Positions 1 to 8,776 are shown, numbered from the stretch's first letter. The stretch: DNA of 64,000 bases from AWTP1-13 sp963814055 (GCA_963814055.1 CAWFBJ010000020.1:1-64000), one strand, 5' to 3'. Notes: generated from the letters alone by a model not told the origin. Numbers and translations: made by a program.

Positions 1-278
1 CGATCGCCACGATCCGCAGGAGCTTGTGGGATTCTTTCAATGATGCCAGCCTCGACAGGCCTGGCCATGGGGGGAGTACTCGGTCGGTGACCAGCACCCA
101 CCTCTCGCCCATGTGCAGCAGTTGCTTGGCTTGCCGGCCGCTCTCCACGATCTTCCACGCGGACGCCCGCTGACCGCAGCCAATGCGCCAACGTCACAGG
201 GTAGTGCTCGTCCAGGCAGAGAACGACCACGTTCGGCCCTTCCAGCACCTCGCGGTCATGTCGATCCGGTGTTCGCAT
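1..278 (-). CDS. Hypothetical protein, 3' part cut by the window edge
   Basis: Reading the minus strand from an ATG at 278 gives about 92 codons without a stop before the left edge. The translation looks protein-like: a run of small and aliphatic residues (VVVLCLDEHYPVTLAHWLR), then WVLVTDRVLPPW. This resembles the C-terminal tails of membrane glycosyltransferases of the GT39/PMT type, but that is only an impression. The frame stays open upstream of 278 too, so the start is uncertain. No catalytic motif is visible. It could be an open frame produced by high GC content alone. Confidence 0.3.
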   Translation of the reverse strand, partial: MRTPDRHDREVLEGPNVVVLCLDEHYPVTLAHWLRSAGVRVEDRGERPASQATAAHGREVGAGHRPSTPPMARPVEAGIIERIPQAPADRGD

Positions 279-381
279 AGGCGCCGCCCTGTTTCGGCAA
301 GCTGCGATCAATATAGCGCATAGTGGTAGCAGTGGGTCAAAAGCAGACTTATCTGCTGCCGCTTCGCCCGGCGTCCGCTTC

Positions 382-519
382 ATGGGGCTCGCCGCAGCAG
401 CGGCGGCCGTACTGGTGCTCGCATCCAGCGGCGCTGGAGCTCGAAGGACAAAAAGGTCCGCCTGCAAGTCGCGGGCGCCTTTCCGTCCACTACGGGCTTG
501 CTTGGTCCGACACAGCAAC
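382..519 (+). pseudogene. N-terminal remnant of a TRAP-type substrate-binding protein
   Basis: From 382 an Ala-rich signal-peptide-like stretch (MGLAAAAAAVLVLASSGAGA) is followed, after one frame change near 440, by KKVRLQVAGAFPSTTGLLGP, which resembles the start of a mature DctP-family binding protein. The similarity stops near 519, where the sequence switches abruptly into the metallophosphoesterase-like repeat copy. It is therefore a 5' stub of a second binding-protein gene, cut at a recombination junction. The family call rests on about 25 residues and is tentative. Confidence 0.4.
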
Positions 520-681
520 AGCAGAAAGACGAACCGGCTGTTCGAGAACTTCACGCGCGTGCAGACGTTCGGCTGGCCCGACACGCACTGGGTCCGCATT
601 ACAGTCGATCCCGCCGATCCGCAGCTCTTCCGCTTCAAGGCCGAAATTGTGCCGGAAAACGCCGTCAACCGGCGGAATTGA
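520..681 (+). pseudogene. 3' fragment of a metallophosphoesterase-like gene, copy 1
   Basis: About 52 codons ending at TGA 679-681 encode RLFENFTRVQTFGWPDTHWV followed by a VDPADPQLFRFKAEIV-type tail. This matches the fragment at 4720-4974 almost residue for residue. Tails of the form NFTRVETFG...HWVRVTVDP are, to my knowledge, found at the C terminus of a calcineurin-like phosphoesterase family. No catalytic metal-binding part is present, so this is a non-functional 3' end. It lies inside the left of the two direct repeats bracketing the TRAP genes. Confidence 0.5.
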
Positions 682-782
682 TCGGTCGAACTCTTGTCCG
701 ATGCGGCAGCTCGGGATCGTACTGCCCGTTCGCGGGCCGCACAGGGCTCACTGGGCAGGTTCGTCCACGAGGGCATCTCATT
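523..782 (+). repeat. Direct repeat, left copy (pairs with 4816-5074)
   Basis: About 260 bases from AGAAAGACGAACCGG to GAGGGCATCTCATT recur in the same orientation at 4816-5074 with roughly nine in ten bases identical by eye. The repeat includes a 3' gene fragment and about 100 bases of flanking non-coding DNA. The two copies bracket gntR and the dctPQM genes. The bases outside the copies do not match, so the repeat boundaries are sharp. Confidence 0.85.
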
Positions 783-857
783 GATGGCGTCGGCGCATTT
801 TTCCGAAGTTTGCTGCAAAGGAGAGCAAAAGACCGCTTCCAGACAACCTTTCCTTCG

Positions 858-1548
858 TCACGGGCTGTGTCGGTCTAACCGTTGACCGTAGGCTCGAACA
901 TACGCCTGCACTGCCGGCTTCAGGTGACGCCGTCCCAGCTTGATCAGCTCCTCGCGGCGCTGGTTGCGTAAAGCCCGGATCATCTCGGCGTGATCGCGCC
1001 GGGAGTTGTTCAACGCATCCGCCTGCGCGTGAGCGTAGGATCGAATGCTTAAGACCTTTTGCGCCAGATTCTCGATACTTTCGATCAGACAGTGATTGCC
1101 GCACAGCGAAAAGAGCGTGCGGTGAAATTGCACGTTGCTGTAATGCACTGTCAGGAAATCGCCTGCGTCGATCGCGTCGCTGTGCTGCCGCTGGAGCGCA
1201 TCGAGAGTTGCGAGTGCCTTCGCCGGAATAGGAAGCGGCAGGATGCGCAGGGCCATCACTTCGAGCATTTCGCGCACGTCGTAGATATCGCTCACTTCCT
1301 CGGGCGAGAGATCGCGCACGACGGCCCCGCGGTTCGGGATGCGCCGCACGATGCCTATCTTCTCGAGCTCGAACAGCGCGAGCCCGCACATCGCCGCGGT
1401 GCGTGTGGAACTCATCGCACAAGTCCTGCTCGACAAGCCGCTCGCGCGGATGCCGGCGGCCCAGCACGATGTCCTCCTCGAGTTTGCAGGCGATCCGAAC
1501 GGCTGCGGAGGATTGGGCTGAAGCGGCCGGTGCCGGCCGTACCGGCAT
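858..1548 (-). CDS. GntR-family (FadR/FCD) transcriptional regulator, frameshifted
   Basis: The N-terminal winged-helix part (LVEQDLCDEFHTHRGDVR) and the rest (ALFELEKIGIVRRIPNRGAV, then an FCD all-helical ligand domain to the stop at 858) lie in different frames. They join if one base is removed from the GGG at 1383-1385. The repaired protein is about 229 aa, normal for FadR/FCD regulators. It is divergent from the TRAP genes starting at 1759, and a perfect palindrome at 1635-1644 lies between them. It is therefore probably the local regulator of the transporter, with a carboxylate-type ligand as is usual for FCD domains. The start at 1548 is the best available ATG but is not certain. The frameshift fits the single-base insertion pattern seen across the window. 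Confidence 0.8.
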
Positions 1549-1634
1549 TCGGTTCGGCGCCGGCTTGTCCGCCTGCAGACGTCTCTTTTTCCGGGAAGCG
1601 CGTCCTCATTCAGGCGACCTATCACAAGGGTCTT

Positions 1635-1644
1635 TTGTATACAA
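1635..1644. promoter_or_regulatory. Probable GntR operator, perfect palindrome TTGTATACAA
   Basis: TTGTATACAA is a perfect 10-bp palindrome in the 210-bp gap between divergent gntR and dctP. FadR/FCD regulators often bind sites of the form TNGTATACNA, so this is the likely autoregulatory and transporter operator. Confidence 0.65.
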
Positions 1645-1758
1645 TCTGATGGACTATCTTGTTTGCAACAGGATCCTGAGGGATAGTGAATGCGTCAGGC
1701 TCGAAGTGCTTGGCCAAGAGCCAGCCCCGTACGGGCGGCGACAGGGAGGAGCTGGACA

Positions 1759-2766
1759 ATGTGGATTTCACGGCATGCTTGGCCTGCGGCTGCCATTCTT
1801 CTCGGCTTGGGGATCGCACTGGCATCCCCTGCCGCGATGGCACAAAAGCGCGAGTTCACCTTCGCCTACGACCAGCCCAAGAATAGCGGCTACGGCATCG
1901 GCGCGGAGATCTTCAATACGAAGCTAATGGAGCTGAGCAAGGGCACGCTCTCGATCAACCAGTATCCCAGCGCCCAGCTCGGCACCGAAGCGCAGACCAT
2001 GCAGAAGGTGCAGACCGGCGATATCGACTTCGTCATGCTGTCGACGGCCAACGCTTCGACCGCGCAGCCCGAGTCCGGGGTTTTCTCCATTCACTTCATC
2101 TTCCGCGACGAGGCGCACGCCATCAAGGTGCTGGGCGATCCCACCGTCATCAGCGCAATGAAGGAACTGTACGCAGCCAAGATCAAAGGCGCGCACATGC
2201 TGGCCCTCGGCTCCCAGGGGCTGCGGCACATGTATGGCAAGAAGGCCATCCAGAAGGTCGCCGACCTCAAGGGCGTCAAGGTGCGCGTGCAGGCGACCGT
2301 GACCGAGGACACGCTGTTCCCGGCTTATGGCGCGCAGGTCGTGCACATGCCGTTCGGCGAGGTGTACACCTCGCTGCAGACGGGCGTCGTCGACATGGCC
2401 GAGAACGGCATCAACAACTACCTTGTCAATAAGCACTACGAGCCCGCACCGGTGCTGTCGCTCACCGAGCACGAAGCCAACAACGCCGCGTTGTTTGTCA
2501 GTGACAAGGTCTGGCAGAGCCTGACAGCGGAACAGAAGGGCTGGGTGCAGGGGGCCGCCGACGAGATCAGCAGGAACGAGCCGGCGGCTGCTTTCAAGCT
2601 GGAGCATGAGGCGCTGGCGAAGCTGCAGAAGATCGGCGTCAAGATCGTCAAGGACGTCGATAAGAGCGGCTTCCAGGCCGTCAGCAGGCCGATCCAGGAC
2701 AAGCTGGCAACGGATTTGGGTCCAAATGCCGTGAAGGTGCTCGGACTCGTCCGCAACGTGAAATAG
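1759..2766 (+). CDS. dctP: TRAP transporter substrate-binding protein (DctP family)
   Basis: This 335-aa periplasmic solute-binding protein feeds a TRAP (secondary, ion-driven) permease. A signal peptide covers residues 1-31 (hydrophobic core after WISRHAWPAAA, cleavage near AMA-Q). The mature part starts with EFTFAYDQPKNSG and has the usual DctP landmarks: the QLGTEAQTMQKVQTGDIDFV region, then DLKGVKVRVQAT carrying the arginine that normally holds the substrate carboxylate, then PFGEVYTSLQTGVVDMAENG. I chose the ATG at 1759 because GGGAGGA lies about 8 bases upstream; an in-frame ATG at 1690 has no such site. It is followed by a hairpin and then dctQ and dctM. The substrate cannot be read from sequence, though a carboxylate is expected. 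Confidence 0.92.
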   Translation: MWISRHAWPAAAILLGLGIALASPAAMAQKREFTFAYDQPKNSGYGIGAEIFNTKLMELSKGTLSINQYPSAQLGTEAQTMQKVQTGDIDFVMLSTANASTAQPESGVFSIHFIFRDEAHAIKVLGDPTVISAMKELYAAKIKGAHMLALGSQGLRHMYGKKAIQKVADLKGVKVRVQATVTEDTLFPAYGAQVVHMPFGEVYTSLQTGVVDMAENGINNYLVNKHYEPAPVLSLTEHEANNAALFVSDKVWQSLTAEQKGWVQGAADEISRNEPAAAFKLEHEALAKLQKIGVKIVKDVDKSGFQAVSRPIQDKLATDLGPNAVKVLGLVRNVK

Positions 2767-2778
2767 CCTGCTGCAGAT

Positions 2779-2801
2779 GCGGGGAGCCACCGGTTCCCCG
2801 C
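2779..2801 (+). other. Hairpin between dctP and dctQ
   Basis: GCGGGGA at 2779-2785 pairs with TCCCCGC at 2795-2801 around a 9-base loop, in the 62-bp gap after dctP. It has no T-run. Such a structure after a binding-protein gene may stabilise the dctP transcript over the permease part. Confidence 0.5.
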
Positions 2802-2828
2802 CTTGCCGCCCGACCTGGAAATTAATCG

Positions 2829-3381
2829 ATGGCCGGCTTCGATAGTCTGGTTCTGCAAGAGCAGCGCCACCTGAAATGGCGCGCGCTCGATCCGCTCGAA
2901 AACATGCTGATGATTCTGTGCGGGGTGTGCATCACCGCCTTCAGCGTGCTGGTGCTGGCGGATGTCATTACCCGCGCCATCGGCCGGCCGTGGCTGTGGG
3001 TGCAGGAAGCGACGATGACGTTCTTCATGTACGGCATCTTCATCGGCGTCGCCGCGGCCACGCGGCGCAACGATCACCTCTACCTCGCCGTGCTCGCTGA
3101 ATCCCTGTCGGGCAACAAGCGGCTGTTCTTCGAATTTTTTAACCGCGCTCGTCGTGCTCGCGGTGGCGGGGTGCATGATCTACTACGGCTACCTCAACTT
3201 CCTGGACGGCTTCAAGAGCCTGCGCATGCCTTCGATGACGCCGATCGCGAGCCTTTATGCTGCAATCCCGATCAGCGGCGTCCTGGTTGCCTTATTCACA
3301 ATCGAGCAGATGGTGAACGGCTGGCGGCATGGCTTCGCCGATCCGACCGGCGCGCACGAAGAAAAGAGGCAAGCGCTGTGA
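2829..3381 (+). CDS. dctQ: TRAP transporter small permease (DctQ family), frameshifted
   Basis: DctQ-type proteins are four-helix membrane subunits that pair with DctM. Residues 1-105 contain helix LMILCGVCITAFSVLVLADV and the WVQEATMTFFMYGIFIGVAA segment. The second half, beginning VVLAVAGCMIYYGYLNF, lies one frame away and ends EEKRQAL at 3381. A run of six T at about 3136-3141 explains the break: with five T the frame continues as EFLTALVVLAVAGC. The total of 553 bases equals 184 codons plus one. The stop overlaps the dctM GTG start by three bases, so translation is probably coupled. Confidence 0.85.
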
Positions 3382-4719
3382 CCACCAACGGCATGCTCAT
3401 CGTGCTGATGGGCTTCATGTTCCTGTTTCTCGGCTACATGGGCGTGCCGGTGGCCTTCGCACTGATCGCCTCGGTGCTGCTGGTGACGGCGTTCACGCCC
3501 ATCAGCCACGCCTCGATGATCGCGCAGATCTTCAACGGCATGGACGTCGAGGCCCTGATGGCGGTGCCGTTCTTCCTGCTGGTCGGTGACCTCATGACGT
3601 CCGCCAACGTTACCGCCCGCATGATCCGGCTGTCGCAAACGCTGGTAGGGCATCTTCGCGGCGGCTTGGCGCAGGTGGTGACGATCTTCAGCATGTTCTT
3701 TGCCGGCATCTCCGGCTCGTCGGCAGCCGACGTTGCGGTGCTCTCGCGCTCGATCGCGCCGGAAATGAACCGCGAAGGCTACGACCGCGCCTTCACCGCC
3801 GCGCTGATCGCCTCCGCGGCCACCATGGCCAACCTCATCCCACCGAGTATCATGGCGATAGTGTACGGCGCGACCGGCAACGTCTCGATCGGCGGGCTGT
3901 TCCTTGCGGGCGTGGTGCCCGGCGTCCTCGTCGGCATAGGGCTGATGATCTACAGCCATTTCTTCGGACCCGTAGGGCTCAAGCGCCAGCGCGCGACTTT
4001 CGGCCAATTCTCGACCGCTGCGAAGGAGGCGGCGATCCCGCTGATGATCCCGATCATCATCATGGGCGGCATCCTCACGGGGCAGTTCACCCCGACCGAG
4101 GCCGGCATCATCGCGGTCGCCTACATCGTCTTCATCGCCATTCCGATCCTCAACTCTCAGCCATCTGCCCCACCTGCCGCGCGACATGGCGATGACCGGC
4201 CTGCTCTACTCGATTCCGCTCATCACCATCGGCGCGGCATCGGCATTTGGCTGGATGCTGGCCTATCTGCGCGGCCCCGCGGTGGTGTCGGAGTGGATCG
4301 CGCATGCCGCCGGCGGGGACCCCACCAAGATCATGCTGCTGCTGACGCTGCTGTTCATCATCGTCGGCGACTTCATCGACGCCATCCCGGCCATCATCAT
4401 CTTCATGCCGCTGATCATCGACCTGACCAAGAACGCCGACATCAACCAGGTGCACATGGGCGCCGTCATCATCACGACGCTCGCCTTCGGGCTGATCACG
4501 CCGCCCTACGGGCTGTGCCTGCTGATGGCCTCCAAGTTTGTGGGCGTAAAGTTCTCCAAGGCCATGTTCGCGTCGCTGCCGATCTACGTCGTGTTCTTCG
4601 TGGCGATCGCCTTCACGATCTTCTTTCCGGAGGTCGTGCTGTGGCTGCCCAAGCAACTGCTGCCGCAATCGGTCGGATGCTTCCGCGCGCCGGACGGGCC
4701 GGGCTGGATTTGCCCCTAA
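3378..4719 (+). CDS. dctM: TRAP transporter large permease (DctM family), frameshifted
   Basis: This is the large transport subunit of the TRAP system, about 446 aa with some 12 membrane segments. The first part has the typical GSSAADVAVL and LIPPSIMAIVYGATGN stretches and ends near YIVFIAIPIL. The rest resumes one frame over at MAMTGLLYSIPLITIGAASA and includes IDAIPAIIIFMPLI and LITPPYGLCLL. Removing one base at about 4157 restores the frame, and 1342 bases equal 447 codons plus one. The start is GTG 3378 overlapping the dctQ stop; ATG 3393 is an alternative. The C-terminal residues after VVLWLPK are unusual, so the natural end may have been altered near the junction with the downstream repeat. 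Confidence 0.87.
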
Positions 4720-4974
4720 GTGGGTGTCTCGGAAGAATTGGAAGCTTTCGACAAGCCGGTTGCCTTACTCCACGCCGACACCCACCTGTTCCGCATCGCC
4801 AAGCCGCTCTACAGTAGAAAGACGAACCGGCTGTTCGAGAACTTCACACGCGTCGAGACGTTCGGCTGGCCCGACACGCACTGGGTCCGCATTACTATCG
4901 ATCCTGCCGATCGGCAGCTCTTCCGCTTCAAGGCGGAGATTGTGCCGGAAAACGTCGTCAACCGGCGGAATTGA
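4720..4974 (+). pseudogene. 3' fragment of a metallophosphoesterase-like gene, copy 2
   Basis: About 84 codons follow directly on dctM. They include FDKPVALLHADTHLFRIAKP and NFTRVETFGWPDTHWVRITI, typical of the C-terminal end of a calcineurin-like phosphoesterase family, in which the GDTH-type motif supplies metal or active-site histidines. Everything upstream of that motif is missing. This copy is longer at its 5' end than copy 1 at 520-681. No convincing start or RBS is present. It marks the right boundary of the TRAP cassette. Confidence 0.55.
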
Positions 4975-5074
4975 TCGGTCGAAAGCGTGTCGGATGCGGC
5001 AGCTCGGGATCGTACTGCCCTCCGCGGGCCGCACAGGGCTCACTGGGCAGGTTCGTCCACGAGGGCACGTCATT
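4816..5074 (+). repeat. Direct repeat, right copy (pairs with 523-782)
   Basis: Same orientation and about the same length as the left copy; see 523-782. The similarity starts at AGAAAGACGAACCGG and ends at GAGGGCACGTCATT. Confidence 0.85.
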
Positions 5075-5339
5075 CCGCGCTCCGTAGCCGGCCCGGGTCC
5101 GAGTTGGGTCAAAACGAGAAGTAGCTTGCCTCAGGCCGCATGAGTCCGGTTAGCCCAATAATCGGACGTGCCGTAGGTGTCGTGTGGGGGGCGCCTGACG
5201 GTGATACCCTTGTTTGTATTCTTGATCGTGGTTATGGGGTTTGCGCTCTTCGGCAGTCCTTTGCCAGCACTTCTGCTTCCCTCACAAACGGTGACTCCAC
5301 CATCTCTTCGCTCGCCATTCGCGGATCGTGAACGGTCGA
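5075..5339. other. Intergenic, no gene recognised
   Basis: No frame here gives a recognisable protein. A short hydrophobic run (LFVFLIVVMGFALFG) on the plus strand near 5205-5250 has no RBS and no downstream continuation. Confidence 0.5.
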
Positions 5340-5552
5340 TCAGTCCTCGGCGCCGATGCGGTCAGCCAACCAAATCAGGAGCGCGCCTGGTGCCATCGGA
5401 GCGAGTGCCAGATAGTTTCTTATCATCAAGGGATTCAACGCCTCATTGAATGCAGTATTGCCTTTGAGGTAAGCACCAAAGAAATATGTTCCCGTCAGCA
5501 GCACGCCGGCGGCGAATAGTCCGTAACCGGTAGATTTGATAATCCCGCTCAT
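5340..5552 (-). CDS. Small membrane protein of unknown function
   Basis: A 70-aa protein starting at ATG 5552 (MSGIIKSTGYGLFAAGVLL). It has two predicted membrane segments (GYGLFAAGVLLTGTYFFGAY and LALAPMAPGALLIWLADRIG) separated by a polar loop, and ends in acidic IGAED. The frame continues upstream of the chosen start, but the upstream residues are basic and unstructured. No family was recognised. It stands alone between the repeat and the phage-type gene. Confidence 0.5.
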   Translation of the reverse strand: MSGIIKSTGYGLFAAGVLLTGTYFFGAYLKGNTAFNEALNPLMIRNYLALAPMAPGALLIWLADRIGAED

Positions 5553-5790
5553 TAAGTGATAGCCCCGCTTCGCCACGTTTCCACGCACGGCTTCGGGCTG
5601 CAAGAGACTCCTATGGATTAGTCTTGATCTGTTGCGGAACGGCAACGTAGCGGCTTCTTGGTTAGTTCGACTTTTACCGCCTTCTTCGTAGGCTCGCCGT
5701 TTAGCTGGACTTTGCGTTCCCGTGCGGCAACAGGTACGTACGTAGGCAATGACCACGCGACCTCAGCCGTGACGATTAGTTCGCGTCTTT

Positions 5791-6279
5791 TCAACCACGT
5801 CGTTGCCTTCCGCCTGTTTCTGATGGGGCATCGCGCAAGCGTGCGTCCTTGGCCCATGTGCAGTTTGCAGGCGAAAATCCTTTTGCCTTGTCCAAGCGCG
5901 TGAGCCTATGAGCCGGTGATGGTTTAACACCCAAGTCAGCCAGGAAAGCAGAAAAGGAGTTGCGCCATCGCTTGCAGACGGGTGTGGCGCTTCCATAAAG
6001 AGCATTGCTGAGCGCCATATACTCACTTGTTTTCTTGGCGCGCCTGGAATGGCCGTGCCGTATGTTTCTCTTGCTTTGTTCCCGGTTGCGCTCGCGGTTC
6101 AGGCAACCGCATGAGCCCGTCGAACCGTTGCGCAAGTTTGCTCCGGTTACAATGGTTTCGGCCCCGCAGTCACAAAGACAGGCCCACGTCGCGTTGCGTT
6201 GGAACGTGCCTGCCCGGTAAAGAACCAAGAGGCGCTGGAACCGCTTGCCCGTCATATCAATGACCTGGGTGCCTGCCAT
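5791..6279 (-). CDS. Phage-type HNH/AP2-like endonuclease homologue
   Basis: A 162-aa protein from ATG 6279 (a GGGAG lies upstream) with the layout of phage homing-endonuclease-like proteins: MTGKRFQRLLVLYRAG, then a zinc-ribbon-like cysteine cluster (CLCDCG...GSCGCL) at about residues 35-65, a basic linker with GHSRR, and the domain VCKRWRNSFSAFLADLGVKP followed by RLDKAKGFSPANCTWA. In intact relatives the last segment reads DRIDNDGNYEPGNCRWA, so the acidic residues are replaced here and activity is doubtful. A second frame downstream (to 5618) may hold the displaced C terminus. Its presence marks this stretch as phage-influenced. Confidence 0.7.
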   Translation of the reverse strand: MAGTQVIDMTGKRFQRLLVLYRAGTFQRNATWACLCDCGAETIVTGANLRNGSTGSCGCLNRERNREQSKRNIRHGHSRRAKKTSEYMALSNALYGSATPVCKRWRNSFSAFLADLGVKPSPAHRLTRLDKAKGFSPANCTWAKDARLRDAPSETGGRQRRG

Positions 6280-6322
6280 CGCTTGTGAACACTCCCTGCG
6301 GCCGGCGACGGTGCCTATTCGA

Positions 6323-7228
6323 TCACCTCGTCGCACGGCGGTTCCGGAGACTATTGGGCCAATCGTAACTGCATGTCTGCTCGATGAATGCCAAAGCGGG
6401 TGGCGGCAGGGCGCGGCCGGCCACTGAAACCACCGAGACTGTGCGCACTACTTCCGGGTCGGCCACCAGCCGATGGCGGATGCCGGGATGCAGGGCCGAA
6501 TATTCCGGCAGGAAACAAATACCCATACCGGCCGCAACCATTGTCATGATCCAGTCTTCCCGCTCGCTCTTAAAGCCTCGGTGGAAGCCGACCCCGAACT
6601 CGCCGCAGAGTTCGATCAGATAGTCACGGTATTCGCAGTTCACGCGTGACAGGTAGGTCTGGTCGTGGACATCGGTTACATGCAGCGTGTTCCGCTGCTC
6701 GAAAGGGTGTCCAGCAGGAAACGCCAGCCCGAACCTCTCGCGATAAACCGGCACAACTTTCAGACGTGGATCGAACGCCTCTGGCTGGGCCATTAGCGCC
6801 ACGTCGAGGGAACCATTGAGCAACAGTTCGCTCAAGCGCGCAGGCACATTCTCGACCACGGTCACCTCGACTCCCGGATGGCGCTCTCGAAAAGCGTTCA
6901 GAAACGCCACGAACAGCACCGGGCCGATTGTGCACATCACCCCAAGTGTCAATGGCGCAGCCTCAAGCTTCAAGAAACTGCGCGCGATTGTCCGGGCATG
7001 ATCCCGGCGTTCCAGAACGTCCCTCAGGTGGGGGCGCATCAGCCGCCCAAACTCCGTTAGCTCAACATGTCCCTTGTCACGGCAGAACAACTGGCCGCCG
7101 AGCTCAGCTTCGAGTTTTTGGACGGCGCGGGTGAGGGCCGGTTGGGTCACATGGCAGCGTTCGCCCGCGCGATGGAAATTGAGCGTCTCGCAGACCGCCA
7201 GAAAGTACCTGATCTCGGTCATCTCCAC
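6323..7228 (-). CDS. LysR-family transcriptional regulator
   Basis: A 301-aa regulator with an N-terminal winged HTH (EIRYFLAVCETLNFHRAGER, then VTQPALTRAVQKLEAELG) and a C-terminal type-2 periplasmic-binding-like effector domain (LTLGVMCTIGPVLFVAFL onward). I prefer the GTG at 7228, giving the usual MEMxxIRYF start with AGGAG about 9 bases upstream; ATG 7222 is the alternative. It is divergent from the FAD oxidase gene at 7391, with 162 bp between them, so it probably regulates that gene and itself. The effector cannot be told. Confidence 0.93.
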   Translation of the reverse strand: MEMTEIRYFLAVCETLNFHRAGERCHVTQPALTRAVQKLEAELGGQLFCRDKGHVELTEFGRLMRPHLRDVLERRDHARTIARSFLKLEAAPLTLGVMCTIGPVLFVAFLNAFRERHPGVEVTVVENVPARLSELLLNGSLDVALMAQPEAFDPRLKVVPVYRERFGLAFPAGHPFEQRNTLHVTDVHDQTYLSRVNCEYRDYLIELCGEFGVGFHRGFKSEREDWIMTMVAAGMGICFLPEYSALHPGIRHRLVADPEVVRTVSVVSVAGRALPPPALAFIEQTCSYDWPNSLRNRRATR

Positions 7229-7390
7229 GGCATGCGGCTCCTGATGTCGCCGAGGCATCGGGGCGATCATTAAACGGCATTTCCCATGCAATTGCGAGGT
7301 CTTCACACTATTCGGGCGCCTTTAGTCGGCGCGTTGGTTATCGGGTCGCCACCCATTCTTCATCGGCCTCGCAGTGAGGAAGGAAACGTC

Positions 7391-8776
7391 ATGCTCGACA
7401 CAGCAAAAATCGCGGATCTGAGGGTCGCGCTGCGAGGTCAGCTCATCGAGGCGACCGACCTAGCCTACGAAGAAGCACGGGCGCTCTACAACGGCATGAT
7501 CGACAAACGGCCACTGGCTATTGCCCGCTGCGTCGACGTCGCCGATGTGATCACCGCGGTCAATTTCGGGCGCGACAACGGTCTCCCTCTCGCCATCCGG
7601 GGCGGCGGCCATAACGGACCCGGCCTTGGTAGTGTAGACAAAGGCCTGGTCATCGATCTGTCGGCGATGAAAGGTGTCCGCGTTGACCCCGAGACCCGGA
7701 CTGCCAGGGTTGGCGCCGGTTGCACGCAAGGTGACGTGGACCACGCCACCCATGCCTTCGGGCTTGCCGTCCCGGCGGGTATCATATCGACCACGGGTAT
7801 CGCCGGCCTGACGCTAAGCGGCGGGCACGGCTACCTGTCACGCAAGTACGGCCTGACCATCGACAACCTGCTTGAGGCCGATGTCGTGTTGGCCGACGGG
7901 AGCTTCGTCACCGCCAGCAAGGAGAAGAACCCTGACCTGCTATGGGCGCTGCGCGGCGGTGGCGGCAACTTCGGCGTGGTCACCAGCTTCCTCTTTCAGT
8001 TGCACCCGGTGAAGATGGTGTTCGCCGGACCAATTGCCTGGGACCAGAAGCACGCCCGCATCATCATGCAGCGCTATCGCGAGATCCTGCCGAAAGCGCC
8101 GGAGGAGCTTGGAGCCTTCGTCGGCCTGAAGAAGATCCCATCGAGTGCCCCGTTCCCGCAGGAGATCTGGGGCAAGCACATCTGCCTGCTGATGTCCTGC
8201 TACAACGGGCCGGAGGCGGAGGGTAAAAAGGCGCTGGAGCCGTTGCTCGCAGGTTTACCGGAGCCGTTCTTCAACTGGATGGGCACCATGCCCTATCCCG
8301 CTGTGCAGAGCATGTTCGACGGGCTCTACCCAAAGGGCATGCAATGGTACTGGCGTGGCGACTTCGTCAAGACACTACCCGACGCGGCGATCGATGCCCA
8401 TCTCGAGCAGGCGGCGAAGACGCCGAGCGAGCTGTCCCTGATGCACCTCTACCCGATCGACGGCGCCGTTCACCGGATGGGCAAGGGCGATACGGCCTGG
8501 AACTGCCGCGACGCCACCTGGTCGATGGTCATCGCCGGCATCGACCCAGATCCGAACAAGAAGGCTGCTGTGACACAATGGACTAAGGCCTACTGGGAAG
8601 CGGTGCATCCCTTCGACCTCGGGGGCGCCTACCCCAATTTTATGATGGACGACGAAGGCGACGCACGGCTCAAGGCAACGTATGGCGAAAACTACGAGCG
8701 GCTAGCTGCCGTAAAGAAGAAATACGACCCTTCCAATCTCTTCCGGGTGAACCAAAACATCAGACCAGCCGCCTGA
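7391..8776 (+). CDS. FAD-linked oxidoreductase, berberine-bridge-enzyme type
   Basis: This 461-aa flavoprotein has the PCMH-type FAD-binding fold followed by a BBE C-terminal segment (KKKYDPSNLFRVNQNI). The motif RGGGHN at residues 70-75 provides the histidine usually bonded to the 8-alpha position of FAD. The second covalent site of bicovalent members (Cys in the CxTVGxGG loop) is not conserved: the loop reads PAGIISTTGIAG, so a single covalent bond is predicted. The ATG at 7391 follows GAGGAAGGAAAC. It is divergent from the LysR gene and followed at 8868 by a small dimeric-barrel protein. The substrate is unknown; relatives oxidise sugars, alkaloids or aromatic side chains. Confidence 0.9.
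   Translation: MLDTAKIADLRVALRGQLIEATDLAYEEARALYNGMIDKRPLAIARCVDVADVITAVNFGRDNGLPLAIRGGGHNGPGLGSVDKGLVIDLSAMKGVRVDPETRTARVGAGCTQGDVDHATHAFGLAVPAGIISTTGIAGLTLSGGHGYLSRKYGLTIDNLLEADVVLADGSFVTASKEKNPDLLWALRGGGGNFGVVTSFLFQLHPVKMVFAGPIAWDQKHARIIMQRYREILPKAPEELGAFVGLKKIPSSAPFPQEIWGKHICLLMSCYNGPEAEGKKALEPLLAGLPEPFFNWMGTMPYPAVQSMFDGLYPKGMQWYWRGDFVKTLPDAAIDAHLEQAAKTPSELSLMHLYPIDGAVHRMGKGDTAWNCRDATWSMVIAGIDPDPNKKAAVTQWTKAYWEAVHPFDLGGAYPNFMMDDEGDARLKATYGENYERLAAVKKKYDPSNLFRVNQNIRPAA

Noticed and set aside
523..5074. Composite transposon around the TRAP genes
   Set aside because: The direct repeats carry a gene fragment, not terminal inverted repeats or a transposase, and no target duplication was seen.
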